A program made the translations under genes and the position numbers. Below the pieces are notes generated by a model, which worked only from the letters and a program-made list of their open reading frames with translations, ran no database searches and was not told the DNA's origin. Below are positions 26,454 to 33,676 of a stretch of 64,000 nt of DNA, one piece after another (positions within the stretch are counted from its first letter, which is position 1; each line of letters starts with the position of its first letter). Source of the DNA: Streptomonospora nanhaiensis (GTDB lineage: Bacteria; Actinomycetota; Actinomycetes; Streptosporangiales; Streptosporangiaceae); NCBI RefSeq assembly GCF_026642255.1, contig NZ_CP113264.1, positions 2,666,001-2,730,000 on the forward strand. The letters are read 5' to 3'.

Positions 26454-28166
26454 ATGAATCCGTCTACCGCCCTGGCGCGGGTCCTCGTCGACGAGCTGGC
26501 CCGAGGCGGCCTGGTCGAGGCCGTGGTCGCGCCGGGGTCGCGCTCGACACCGCTCGCCCTGGCCCTCGTCGCCCACCCCGAGATCCGCGTCCACGTGCGC
26601 GTCGACGAGCGCTCCGCCTCGTTCCTGGCACTCGGCCTGGCCCGCGCGTCCCGGCGCCCGGTGGCGGTGGTGTGCACCTCCGGCACGGCGGCCGCCAACC
26701 TCCACCCGGCCGTGATGGAGGCCGACGAGAGCGCGGTGCCCCTGCTGGTGCTGACCGCCGACCGGCCTCCGGAGCTGAGGGGCACCGGGGCCAACCAGAC
26801 GGTGGACCAGATCGGCCTGTACGGCGGCGCCGTGCGCATGTTCGCCGAGGTGGGCACCCCCGACCCGGTGCCGGGGATGGTCGCCTACTGGCGCTCCCTG
26901 GCCTGCCGCGCCTGGGGTGCGGCGGTGGGGGGCAGACCCGGGCCGGTCCACCTCAACGTGGCCTTCCGCGACCCCCTGACCCCCGACGACTCCGCCGACG
27001 CGTGGCCCGAGCCCCTGGAGGGGCGCCCGCACCGCCGGCCGTGGATCAACCGCCCCGGACCGCCCTCCCGGCCCGAACCCTTCGTCCTGCCCGCCGCGGA
27101 GCGCGGCGTGATCGTGTGCGGCGACGGCGACTACGACCCGGTGCCGTTCCTGGCGCTGGCCGAGCTGACCGGGTGGCCGCTCCTGGCCGAGCCCACCTCC
27201 AACGCGCGCAGGGGGGACGCCGTCTCCACCTACCGCCAGCTCCTGGCCTCGCCCCTCTTCGTCTCCGGGCAGGCCCCGGAACTGGTGGTGAGCGTGGGGC
27301 GCCCGAACCTGTCCCGCCAGATCCTGGCGTTCCTGCGCAGGGCCGATCGGCACGTCGCGGTGACCGCCGGAGCGGTGGGCGACCCCGCGGGAAGCCTGGC
27401 CAACGCGTTCTCCGACCCGGCCCGCACCGCCACCGACGTGGTCGCGGCGGTCGCGCCGCCGGCGGGTCTGGACCCGGCCTCCCCGCCGCGCACGGCGTGG
27501 TCCGAGAGGTGGCGGCTCGCCGAGGCCGCCGCGCGCGGCGCGCTGGACGCGGTCCTGGACGGGGACGAGGTGCTGAGCGAGCCCAGGCTCGCCCGCGACC
27601 TGGCCTCCCACCTGTCAGCGGGCTCGCTGCTGTTCGCCGGGTCGAGCATGCCCATCCGCGACCTGGACGCCACCATGCGGGCGCGCTGCGGCGTGCGCCT
27701 GGTCGGCAACCGGGGCGTGAGCGGGATCGACGGCACCGTGTCCACCGCCGTGGGGGCCGCGCTCGCCCACCAGGGCGCGGACGGCGGCCAGGCCTACGCG
27801 CTGCTGGGCGACCTGGCGCTGCTGCACGACCAGAACGGTCTGATCATCGGCCCGGGGGAGCCCCGGCCCGACCTGGCCGTCGTGGTGGTCAACAACGACG
27901 GGGGCGGGATCTTCTCCGGCCTGGAGCAGGCGGGGCACCCCGACTTCGAGCGGGTCTTCGGCACGCCGCACGGGGTGTCGATGGAGCGTGTGGCGGCCGT
28001 GGCCGACCTGCCCTACACGCGGCTGGAGTGGGCCACCGACCTGCCCAAGGCGCTCCTGGGGGAGGGCCTGCGGGTCATCGAGGTGTGCACGAAGAGACCG
28101 GAGAGCGCCGCGCTGCGCCGCAGGCTGCAGTCGGCGGTGGACGCGGCGGTCGAAGCGGCCCTGTGA
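26454..28166 (+). CDS. menD: SEPHCHC synthase, thiamine-diphosphate dependent
   Basis: Joins isochorismate and 2-oxoglutarate, the first committed step to menaquinone. 570 residues with the MenD start PSTALARVLVDELARGGLVE and VVAPGSRSTPLALALVAHPE (about residue 27), the ThDP glutamate region DERSASFLALGLARAS, CTSGTAAANLHPAVMEADES and a C-terminal ThDP motif beginning LLGDLALLHDQNGL and ending NNDGGGIFSGLEQ. ATG 26454 follows GAGAGAG; TTG 26433 is an unlikely longer start. It follows menC by 169 bases and may have its own promoter. menF, which supplies isochorismate, is 14 kb away. Confidence 0.95.
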   Translation: MNPSTALARVLVDELARGGLVEAVVAPGSRSTPLALALVAHPEIRVHVRVDERSASFLALGLARASRRPVAVVCTSGTAAANLHPAVMEADESAVPLLVLTADRPPELRGTGANQTVDQIGLYGGAVRMFAEVGTPDPVPGMVAYWRSLACRAWGAAVGGRPGPVHLNVAFRDPLTPDDSADAWPEPLEGRPHRRPWINRPGPPSRPEPFVLPAAERGVIVCGDGDYDPVPFLALAELTGWPLLAEPTSNARRGDAVSTYRQLLASPLFVSGQAPELVVSVGRPNLSRQILAFLRRADRHVAVTAGAVGDPAGSLANAFSDPARTATDVVAAVAPPAGLDPASPPRTAWSERWRLAEAAARGALDAVLDGDEVLSEPRLARDLASHLSAGSLLFAGSSMPIRDLDATMRARCGVRLVGNRGVSGIDGTVSTAVGAALAHQGADGGQAYALLGDLALLHDQNGLIIGPGEPRPDLAVVVVNNDGGGIFSGLEQAGHPDFERVFGTPHGVSMERVAAVADLPYTRLEWATDLPKALLGEGLRVIEVCTKRPESAALRRRLQSAVDAAVEAAL

Positions 28167-28589
28167 GGACCTGCCGGAGCCGTCGCACGCGACCGGCGCC
28201 GGCCGTGCGGGCGCGACCGTGACACGGGCCCCGTCCCGCGGCCCCTCCGGGGCAGGGACGGCCGCGGTGCGATCGCGGAGGGGGCGTCGCCGGAGCCCTC
28301 GCGGGCACCGTCCGGACCACGGTCCACAGCGACGCCGACCGGGAGCCCGCCCCGGCGTCCGGGGCCGGACCGATGTCGGACCGGATCATCAGGTCTGTCG
28401 GCAGGGCCCGCCACGGCGTCCGGGCCCGTGACCCGGACACGTGCGGGGACGGTGCTCCGGGCCGGAAGGCGCCGACCGGCTCCACGGCCGCCCGCGTGCG
28501 TCGGCACGGCGCCGATCGCGCCCCCGGTGGACAGGGCGGTCGGCCGGAACCGCGACGGGTCCGGTGCGCACGCCCCGTGCGGGCGGGGT
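28167..28589. other. gene-free spacer after menD
   Basis: 423 bases of very GC-rich DNA between convergent genes. Open frames on both strands give Arg/Pro/Ala-rich translations with no recognisable feature. Several short GC inverted repeats occur (for example CCCGGCGT near 28350), but none stands out as a terminator. Confidence 0.4.
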
Positions 28590-29234
28590 TCAGTCCCGCC
28601 CGAGCTCGGTGCAGACACAGGCCCTGTTCCCGTCGGGGTCGGCCAGCACGACGAAGGCCGGTGCGCGGCTGTCGTCGACGACGCGTCCGCCTGCGGCGAC
28701 CGCTGCGGCGATCCGCCGGTCGGCGGCTTCCGGGGGGACGGTGACGTCGAGGTGGAAGCGCTGCCGGCCGGGTGCGGTCGAGCCGGTCGCCTGGAACCAC
28801 AGCGGCGGGAGTCCTCCCGCCGGGTCGACCACGCTGCCGTCCGCCCCGCATCCGCCGAGAACGGCCGACCAGAACGGCAGCACCGCCTCCGGCGCAGGCG
28901 TGTCCAGGGCCAGTTCCAGCACCTGTACCCGGTCCGGTCGCGCGGACAGCCCCCGGTCGGACGCGAGCGCGCTGATGCGCTCGGCCAACCGGACATCCTG
29001 TGCGGTCACGCCGCCGGCGTCTTGGCCGCGCAGGGCGAGCTGGACGTGCCCCGCCCGCAGGTCGGCGTCGGGCGGACGGTCGGCCTCCTGGGCGAGTCGT
29101 CCCACGGCGGCGACGAACGCGGCCCCCGCTCCGAACGAGGCGGTCTCGAACCGGGCGCGCAACGCTCCCAGCAGCCATCGCCAGTCGGCCGGACCGGCCC
29201 GGTGGACCCCGGGGCGGGTGGTCTGCTCTGCCAT
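28590..29234 (-). CDS. VOC-family protein with N-terminal pterin-carbinolamine-dehydratase-like domain
   Basis: 214 residues from ATG 29234. Residues 1-95 (DWRWLLGALRARFETASFG; AGAAFVAAVGRLAQEADRPP; ADLRAGHVQLALRGQDAGGVT; LAERISALA) follow the 4a-hydroxytetrahydrobiopterin dehydratase pattern. Residues about 105-214 form one glyoxalase/VOC module (VQVLELALDTPAP; PLWFQ; RFHLDVTVPPEAADRRIAAA; VLADPDGNRACVC). The reaction is unknown; VOC proteins bind metals or small ligands. The PCD half keeps the HVQL core but I cannot confirm all catalytic histidines. It is divergent from the CdaR-type regulator. Confidence 0.7.
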   Translation of the reverse strand: MAEQTTRPGVHRAGPADWRWLLGALRARFETASFGAGAAFVAAVGRLAQEADRPPDADLRAGHVQLALRGQDAGGVTAQDVRLAERISALASDRGLSARPDRVQVLELALDTPAPEAVLPFWSAVLGGCGADGSVVDPAGGLPPLWFQATGSTAPGRQRFHLDVTVPPEAADRRIAAAVAAGGRVVDDSRAPAFVVLADPDGNRACVCTELGRD

Positions 29235-29376
29235 GTTCCGACGATAGGCCACGGCTCCGACACCGCGCCGCCCACGGCGCCGGGGAGCGGACCCGCCCCG
29301 CGGCGGCACGCCCCGGCCGCGCCGACCGGCGGGGCCGGGACGCCCCCGCCCGGCCCGCCGCCCTCCCACCTGCGCC

Positions 29377-29382
29377 TATCCT
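29377..29382 (+). promoter_or_regulatory. -10 box of a leaderless promoter for the CdaR-type gene
   Basis: TATCCT followed by exactly seven bases and then ATG 29390, the classical actinobacterial leaderless spacing. No ribosome site precedes the ATG. Confidence 0.5.
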
Positions 29383-29389
29383 GTGGGCC

Positions 29390-30490
29390 ATGGCCGAACA
29401 CGCGAGGCCACCGTTGAGCGGCGACCTCGCCCAGCGCGTGGTCGACCTGATCGCCCCGACGATCAGCCACAACATCAACGTGATGGACGAGCACGGCACC
29501 ATCATCGCCTGCCTGGACCCCGACCGGCGCGGCACCCTCCACCGCGGCGCCCAGAGGGTGATCGCCGAGGGGCGCGGGGTGCTCGTCACGTCCCCCGAGC
29601 CGGGCACCTCCGACCGGCCCGGGGCCAACGAGCCCCTGGTGGTGGACGGTGAGCTGCGCGGTGTGGTCGGGGTGACGGGGGACCCGCACGAGGTCGCGCC
29701 GCTGGCCCGGGTCGTCGCGCTGACCGTCCAGCTCCTCCTCGCCCAGGAGTACGAGCAGGACGCGGTCACCCGGCGCCACACCGAGGCCCGCGACCTCATC
29801 GCCGCCCTCAGCTCGGGCACCGCCCGCCCTGCGGCGGCCCGGGCCCGGCTGGCCGCCGCCGGGCTCGCCCCGCCCTGGTCGCTGGCCCTGTGGGCGGCCG
29901 CCGCCCCGCGCCCGGACGGCTCCGCCGCCCCTCCTGGCCTGGCCGAGACGGCCGTGGTCCGCATCAACGCCGACGCCGGGCACCGGGCCGCCGTCCTGCA
30001 CGGGGCCCTCTGGCTGGTCGGTTCCGGTGCCGCCCCCGCGCCGCGCGCCCCGGGCCTGCCGCCCGAGAGCCGCCACACCGCCACCGCGCCCACCGACGAT
30101 GTCGGCGTCCTGCTCGCCCACGCGGAGGAGGCGCGCGCCCTGTGCCGCTACGCCGGGCTGATCCCCGCCGCGGCGAGCGGCGTGCCGTGGTCGCGGACGA
30201 TCGCCGTGGCCGTCGCCCACCTGCCCCCGCGCACCCTGGAGAACCTGGCGGGAAGGGTCGCGGAGCTCAACGGCGCGCTGCGCCGCACGGTCGTGGCGGT
30301 GGCCTCGACGACCTCGATGCAGGCCGCGGCGGACTCGGTGTACGTCCACCGCAACACCCTGCTCCAGCGGGTGGAGCGGATCCGGTCCGTGACGGGTCTG
30401 GACATCCGCCGGGCCGACCACCTGACCACGCTCCAGATGGCCCTGTACGCGTGTGATGCTCTGGGCGAATCGCACACAGGGTTCACATAA
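29390..30490 (+). CDS. CdaR-type sugar-acid (glycerate/diacid) responsive regulator
   Basis: 366 residues. The N-terminal sugar-diacid recognition domain begins SGDLAQRVVDLIAPTISHNI and NVMDEHGTIIACLDPDRRGT, then ANEPLVVDGELRGVVGVTGD. The C-terminal PucR-type HTH is AADSVYVHRNTLLQRVERIR (about residue 314), followed by TGLDIRRADHLTTLQMAL. In E. coli CdaR activates uptake and use of galactarate, glucarate and glycerate. Here it directly precedes glycerate kinase and a GntP permease, which fits local activation. The 3' end contains one of two CTGGGCGAATC repeats that may be its binding sites. Confidence 0.88.
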   Translation: MAEHARPPLSGDLAQRVVDLIAPTISHNINVMDEHGTIIACLDPDRRGTLHRGAQRVIAEGRGVLVTSPEPGTSDRPGANEPLVVDGELRGVVGVTGDPHEVAPLARVVALTVQLLLAQEYEQDAVTRRHTEARDLIAALSSGTARPAAARARLAAAGLAPPWSLALWAAAAPRPDGSAAPPGLAETAVVRINADAGHRAAVLHGALWLVGSGAAPAPRAPGLPPESRHTATAPTDDVGVLLAHAEEARALCRYAGLIPAAASGVPWSRTIAVAVAHLPPRTLENLAGRVAELNGALRRTVVAVASTTSMQAAADSVYVHRNTLLQRVERIRSVTGLDIRRADHLTTLQMALYACDALGESHTGFT

Positions 30491-30514
30491 AGTCCCAGGA
30501 AGACTGGGCGAATC
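30461..30514 (+). repeat. pair of 11-bp direct repeats before glycerate kinase
   Basis: CTGGGCGAATC occurs exactly at 30461-30471 and 30504-30514, 43 bases apart, about four helical turns. The second copy ends 27 bases before the -10 box of the glycerate kinase gene, a good position for an activator. The first lies in the last codons of the regulator gene. Confidence 0.5.
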
Positions 30515-30541
30515 ACCGTCGAAACGCACCGGTGATGTGCT

Positions 30542-30547
30542 TAGGCT
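30542..30547 (+). promoter_or_regulatory. -10 box of a leaderless promoter for glycerate kinase
   Basis: TAGGCT, seven bases, then ATG 30555; no ribosome site. The spacing predicts a transcript beginning at or next to the A of ATG. Confidence 0.5.
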
Positions 30548-30554
30548 CTCCTGC

Positions 30555-31754
30555 ATGTCCACAGCGTTTCGCACACATGACGAGGCATCCCCCCTCCGCG
30601 TCGCCATCATCCCGGACTCCTTCAAGGGGAGTGCCGGGGCGGTGGACGTGGCTGCGGCGATGGCCCGGGGCGTCCAGGACGCCTTCGACGAGCAGGGCAC
30701 GCCGGTGGCGGTCCGGACCCTGCCCTTCGCCGACGGCGGCGAGGGCACCCTCGACGCCCTGCTCGGCGCCTGGGGCACGACCGCGCTGACCGCGGACACC
30801 ACCGACGCCCTCGGCAGGCCCGTCCGGGCCAGGTACGGGCTCTCCCCCGACCACCTGACGGGCGTCATCGAGGCCGCCGAGGCCAACGGGCTGCCCGCGG
30901 TCTCCGACGTCCCCCTCCGGCCGCTGACCGCGACCACCCGGGGCATCGGTCCCCTGGTGTCGTCGCTGCTGGACGCGGGTGTGGAGGAGATCCTCCTGTG
31001 CATCGGCGGCTCCGCCACCACCGACGGGGGCACCGGCCTCCTCGCCGCGCTGGGGGCGCGCTTCCTCGACGCGGACGGCTCCGAGCTCCCCGACGGGGGA
31101 GGGGCCCTCACCGGCCTGGACCGCGTCGACCTCGACGGGCTCGACCCCCGCGCCCGCCGCGTGCGCTGGCGCATCGCCTGCGACGTCACCAACCCCCTGC
31201 TCGGCGACGAGGGCGCGGCCGCCGTCTTCGGCCCGCAGAAGGGCGCCTCCCCCGAGGACGTGCGAACCCTGGACGCCGGACTGCGCCGCCTGGCCGACGT
31301 GCTCGCCGAGGCCTCCGGGACCGACGTCCGCGACCTCCCCGGGATGGGGGCCGCCGGCGGCCTGCCCGCGGGGCTGACCGCGCTCATGGGCGCCGAGGTC
31401 GTCCCCGGCTCCCGCATGGTCGCCGACGTCCTGGGCGCCGAGGAGCTCCTCTCCCGGGCCGACCTCGTCCTCACCGGGGAGGGGTCCTTCGACGGCCAGT
31501 CCCTGGCCGGGAAGGTCGTCGACGCGGTGCGCCGCCTCACCCCCGCCGACCGCCCCGTCGTGGTGATCGCCGGCAGGGTCGCGGTCTCCGCCGAGGAGCT
31601 CCGCCGCTCGGGCATCACCGCCGCCTTCTCCATCGCGCGGGGCCCGGGCTCCCTGGAACAGATGCAGGACGAGGCGATCCCCGGCATCACCTGGGCCGCC
31701 TACAACTGCTGCCGGCTCCTCGCGAACAGCTTCACCCGACCCGTACATCCCTAA
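30555..31754 (+). CDS. glycerate kinase (GlxK/GarK family)
   Basis: Phosphorylates D-glycerate with ATP, feeding it to glycolysis. 399 residues. Features of the type-1 glycerate kinase family: IIPDSFKGSAGAVDVAAAMA (about residue 18), LPFADGGEGTLDAL (about 56), LCIGGSATTDGGTGLLAALG (about 149), CDVTNPLLG, AAVFGPQKGAS, PGMGAAGGLPAGL (about 265) and DLVLTGEGSFDGQS (about 306). It ends 12 bases before the GntP permease, so the two form one operon with the upstream CdaR-type regulator as likely controller. Confidence 0.94.
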   Translation: MSTAFRTHDEASPLRVAIIPDSFKGSAGAVDVAAAMARGVQDAFDEQGTPVAVRTLPFADGGEGTLDALLGAWGTTALTADTTDALGRPVRARYGLSPDHLTGVIEAAEANGLPAVSDVPLRPLTATTRGIGPLVSSLLDAGVEEILLCIGGSATTDGGTGLLAALGARFLDADGSELPDGGGALTGLDRVDLDGLDPRARRVRWRIACDVTNPLLGDEGAAAVFGPQKGASPEDVRTLDAGLRRLADVLAEASGTDVRDLPGMGAAGGLPAGLTALMGAEVVPGSRMVADVLGAEELLSRADLVLTGEGSFDGQSLAGKVVDAVRRLTPADRPVVVIAGRVAVSAEELRRSGITAAFSIARGPGSLEQMQDEAIPGITWAAYNCCRLLANSFTRPVHP

Positions 31755-31766
31755 GGAAAACCGCAC

Positions 31767-33128
31767 GTGACCGCGCTCCTGATCCTCATCGTCCTCGTGG
31801 CGGGCATCGTGCTCGCCACAGCGCGCTGGAAGGTCAACCCCTTCCTCGCGCTCATGGGCGCCGCCATCCTCGGCGCCTTCGCCTTCCGCCTTCCGCTCGG
31901 CGAGATCGTCACCACCGTGACGACGGCCTTCGGAAGCACCCTGGGCAACATCGGCCTGGTGATCCTCTTCGGCACCATGATCGGTGTGATCCTGGAGCGC
32001 TCCGGCGCCGCCATCTCCATGGCCGAGGCGCTGATCCGGGTGATCGGGACCCGGTTCCCGAACCTGACGATGACGCTGATCGGCTACATCGTCTCCATCC
32101 CCGTGTTCTGCGACTCGGGGTACGTGGTCCTCAACTCGCTGCGCAAGGCGATCACCCTGCGCACCGGCGTGTCCTCGCTCGCCACCGCCATCGCGCTCAT
32201 GACCGGCCTGTACGCCACGCACACGCTGGTGCCGCCGACCCCGGGCCCGCTCGCCGCCGCCGAGAACATCGGCATCGCCGACAACCTGGGGCTGGTCATC
32301 GCCTTCGGCCTGCCGGTCTCGGCCGTGGCCGCGCTCGCGGGGCTGGCCTACGCGACCGTGTTCTCCCGCCGCGACTTCACGCCGCTGCCCGCCGAGAGCG
32401 ACGACGACATCTCCACGCAGACCTACGAGGAGCTGCGCGAGAGCTACGGCCGCCTGCCCAACGCCTTCGCCGCGTTCCTGCCGATCCTGCTGCCGCTGGC
32501 GCTCATCTGCACCTCCTCGGTGGTCAACCTCCCCGGCCGGCCGATCGGCGAGGGGACCGCCTTCGACGTCCTCACGTTCCTGGGCACCCCGGTCATCGCG
32601 CTCGTCATCGGCCTCCTGGCCGCGACGACCCTCCTGCGCGGCTCGGGCAAGCTGACCCGGTTCAACGAGCAGATGCACGAGTCGATCCGCGTCGCCGCAC
32701 CGATCCTGCTCATCACCGGCGCGGGCGCCTCCTTCGGCGCCGTGCTGGCGGCCTCCCCGCTGACCGGCTTCCTGTCCGAGAACCTGGCCGGACTCGGCAT
32801 CGGCCTGGCTGTGCCGTTCCTGATCGCCGCGGCGCTCAAGACCGCCCAGGGCTCGTCCACCGTGTCGATCGTGAGCACCTCCGCGCTGATCGCGCCGATG
32901 CTCGGCTCGCTCGGGCTCGCCTCCCCCGAGGGGATGGTCCTGACCGTGCTCGCCGTGGGTGCGGGCGCGATGGTGGTCTCGCACGCCAACGACTCCTACT
33001 TCTGGGTGGTCTCCCAGCTCAGCCGCATCCCGGTGGCGACGGCCTACCGCACCCTCACGGTGGCGACCGCCGTCGAGGGCGTCGCCGCCTTCGCCGCGAT
33101 CCAGGTGCTGGCCCTCTTCCTGCTGTGA
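31767..33128 (+). CDS. GntP-family gluconate/glycerate-type permease
   Basis: 453-residue membrane protein with about 12 hydrophobic helices. GntP signatures include WKVNPFLALMGAAILGAFAF near the N-terminus, STLGNIGLVILFGTMIGVIL, VSIPVFCDSGYVVLNSLRKA (about residue 109), THTLVPPTPGPLAAAENIG (about 150), AALKTAQGSSTVSIVSTSAL (about 353) and HANDSYFWVVSQLS. Family members import gluconate, glycerate and related acids by proton symport. Neighbouring glycerate kinase makes glycerate the likeliest substrate. GTG 31767 follows TAAGGAAAA. Confidence 0.92.
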   Translation: MTALLILIVLVAGIVLATARWKVNPFLALMGAAILGAFAFRLPLGEIVTTVTTAFGSTLGNIGLVILFGTMIGVILERSGAAISMAEALIRVIGTRFPNLTMTLIGYIVSIPVFCDSGYVVLNSLRKAITLRTGVSSLATAIALMTGLYATHTLVPPTPGPLAAAENIGIADNLGLVIAFGLPVSAVAALAGLAYATVFSRRDFTPLPAESDDDISTQTYEELRESYGRLPNAFAAFLPILLPLALICTSSVVNLPGRPIGEGTAFDVLTFLGTPVIALVIGLLAATTLLRGSGKLTRFNEQMHESIRVAAPILLITGAGASFGAVLAASPLTGFLSENLAGLGIGLAVPFLIAAALKTAQGSSTVSIVSTSALIAPMLGSLGLASPEGMVLTVLAVGAGAMVVSHANDSYFWVVSQLSRIPVATAYRTLTVATAVEGVAAFAAIQVLALFLL

Positions 33129-33180
33129 CCCGCCGCGGCGTGCCCCGGCCCGTACGGCCGGCGGCGCGCCTCTCCGCGTC

Positions 33181-33218
33181 GCGTCCGCCCCCGCCGGGAC
33201 CCCGGCGGGGGCGGACGC
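33181..33218 (+). terminator. terminator of the glycerate operon
   Basis: Perfect 18-bp inverted repeat, 33181-33198 with 33201-33218, separated by AC; in RNA the apical pairs would open to form the loop. It lies 53 bases after the permease stop. Confidence 0.75.
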
Positions 33219-33511
33219 GTCTTGGGCCCCTGCCGGCCGCGGCGCACGCCCACGCGCGGGGGACGCCCCCGCCGGGACGTGCGGGCCCCTCCGGGCGGGA
33301 AGGGGCTTCCGGCACCCGCGCCGGGAACGCCCTCGTCGACGTACGGGCCCCGAAGGCGGGAGGGAGACCGGTTCCGGCGGGGATCCACACGGACAGGTGA
33401 CCGGGCGTGGCACGTAGGACACGGGGCGTCCGACGTGTGAGGATCGCGGCGTAAGTCGACGGTGGGTGCCCTGACGACCGTGGAGCGTGACCGACCCAGG
33501 GATGCGGTGGA

Positions 33512-33544
33512 GTTGTAGGGGCGTTCACCTCGGTTTCACCTGTG
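33512..33544 (+). promoter_or_regulatory. PHO box (PhoP-type direct repeats) before phosphatase gene
   Basis: Two 11-bp units, GTTCACCTCGG (33523-33533) and TTTCACCTGTG (33534-33544), match the GTTCACC-type units of the Streptomyces PhoP operator. A weaker unit GTTGTAGGGGC lies exactly one step upstream (33512-33522). The position about 135 bases before a PhoX gene supports phosphate-starvation control. Confidence 0.7.
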
Positions 33545-33676
33545 CGAGTGGAACCTCGGCCAAGGTCGAGAGCGTCCGGCGGGAGGCCCGCCGGACGAGA
33601 ACGACCCGCGCGCTCCGACCCGACCCCGCACGTTGGCGGAGCGCACGGGAGCAGAGACGATCCCCAAGGAGAAGGT

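Larger units (their letters stand above)
33129..33676. other. intergenic region with terminator and PHO box
   Basis: 548 bases. The first part carries the gntP terminator (33181-33218); 33219-33480 is GC-rich without recognisable content; 33512-33544 carries a PHO-box-like repeat; AAGGAGAAG before 33677 is the phosphatase ribosome site. Confidence 0.6.

Noticed and set aside
28375-28590. Short minus-strand frame after menD
   Set aside because: Pro/Arg/Gly-rich translation, no ribosome site and no resemblance to known proteins.
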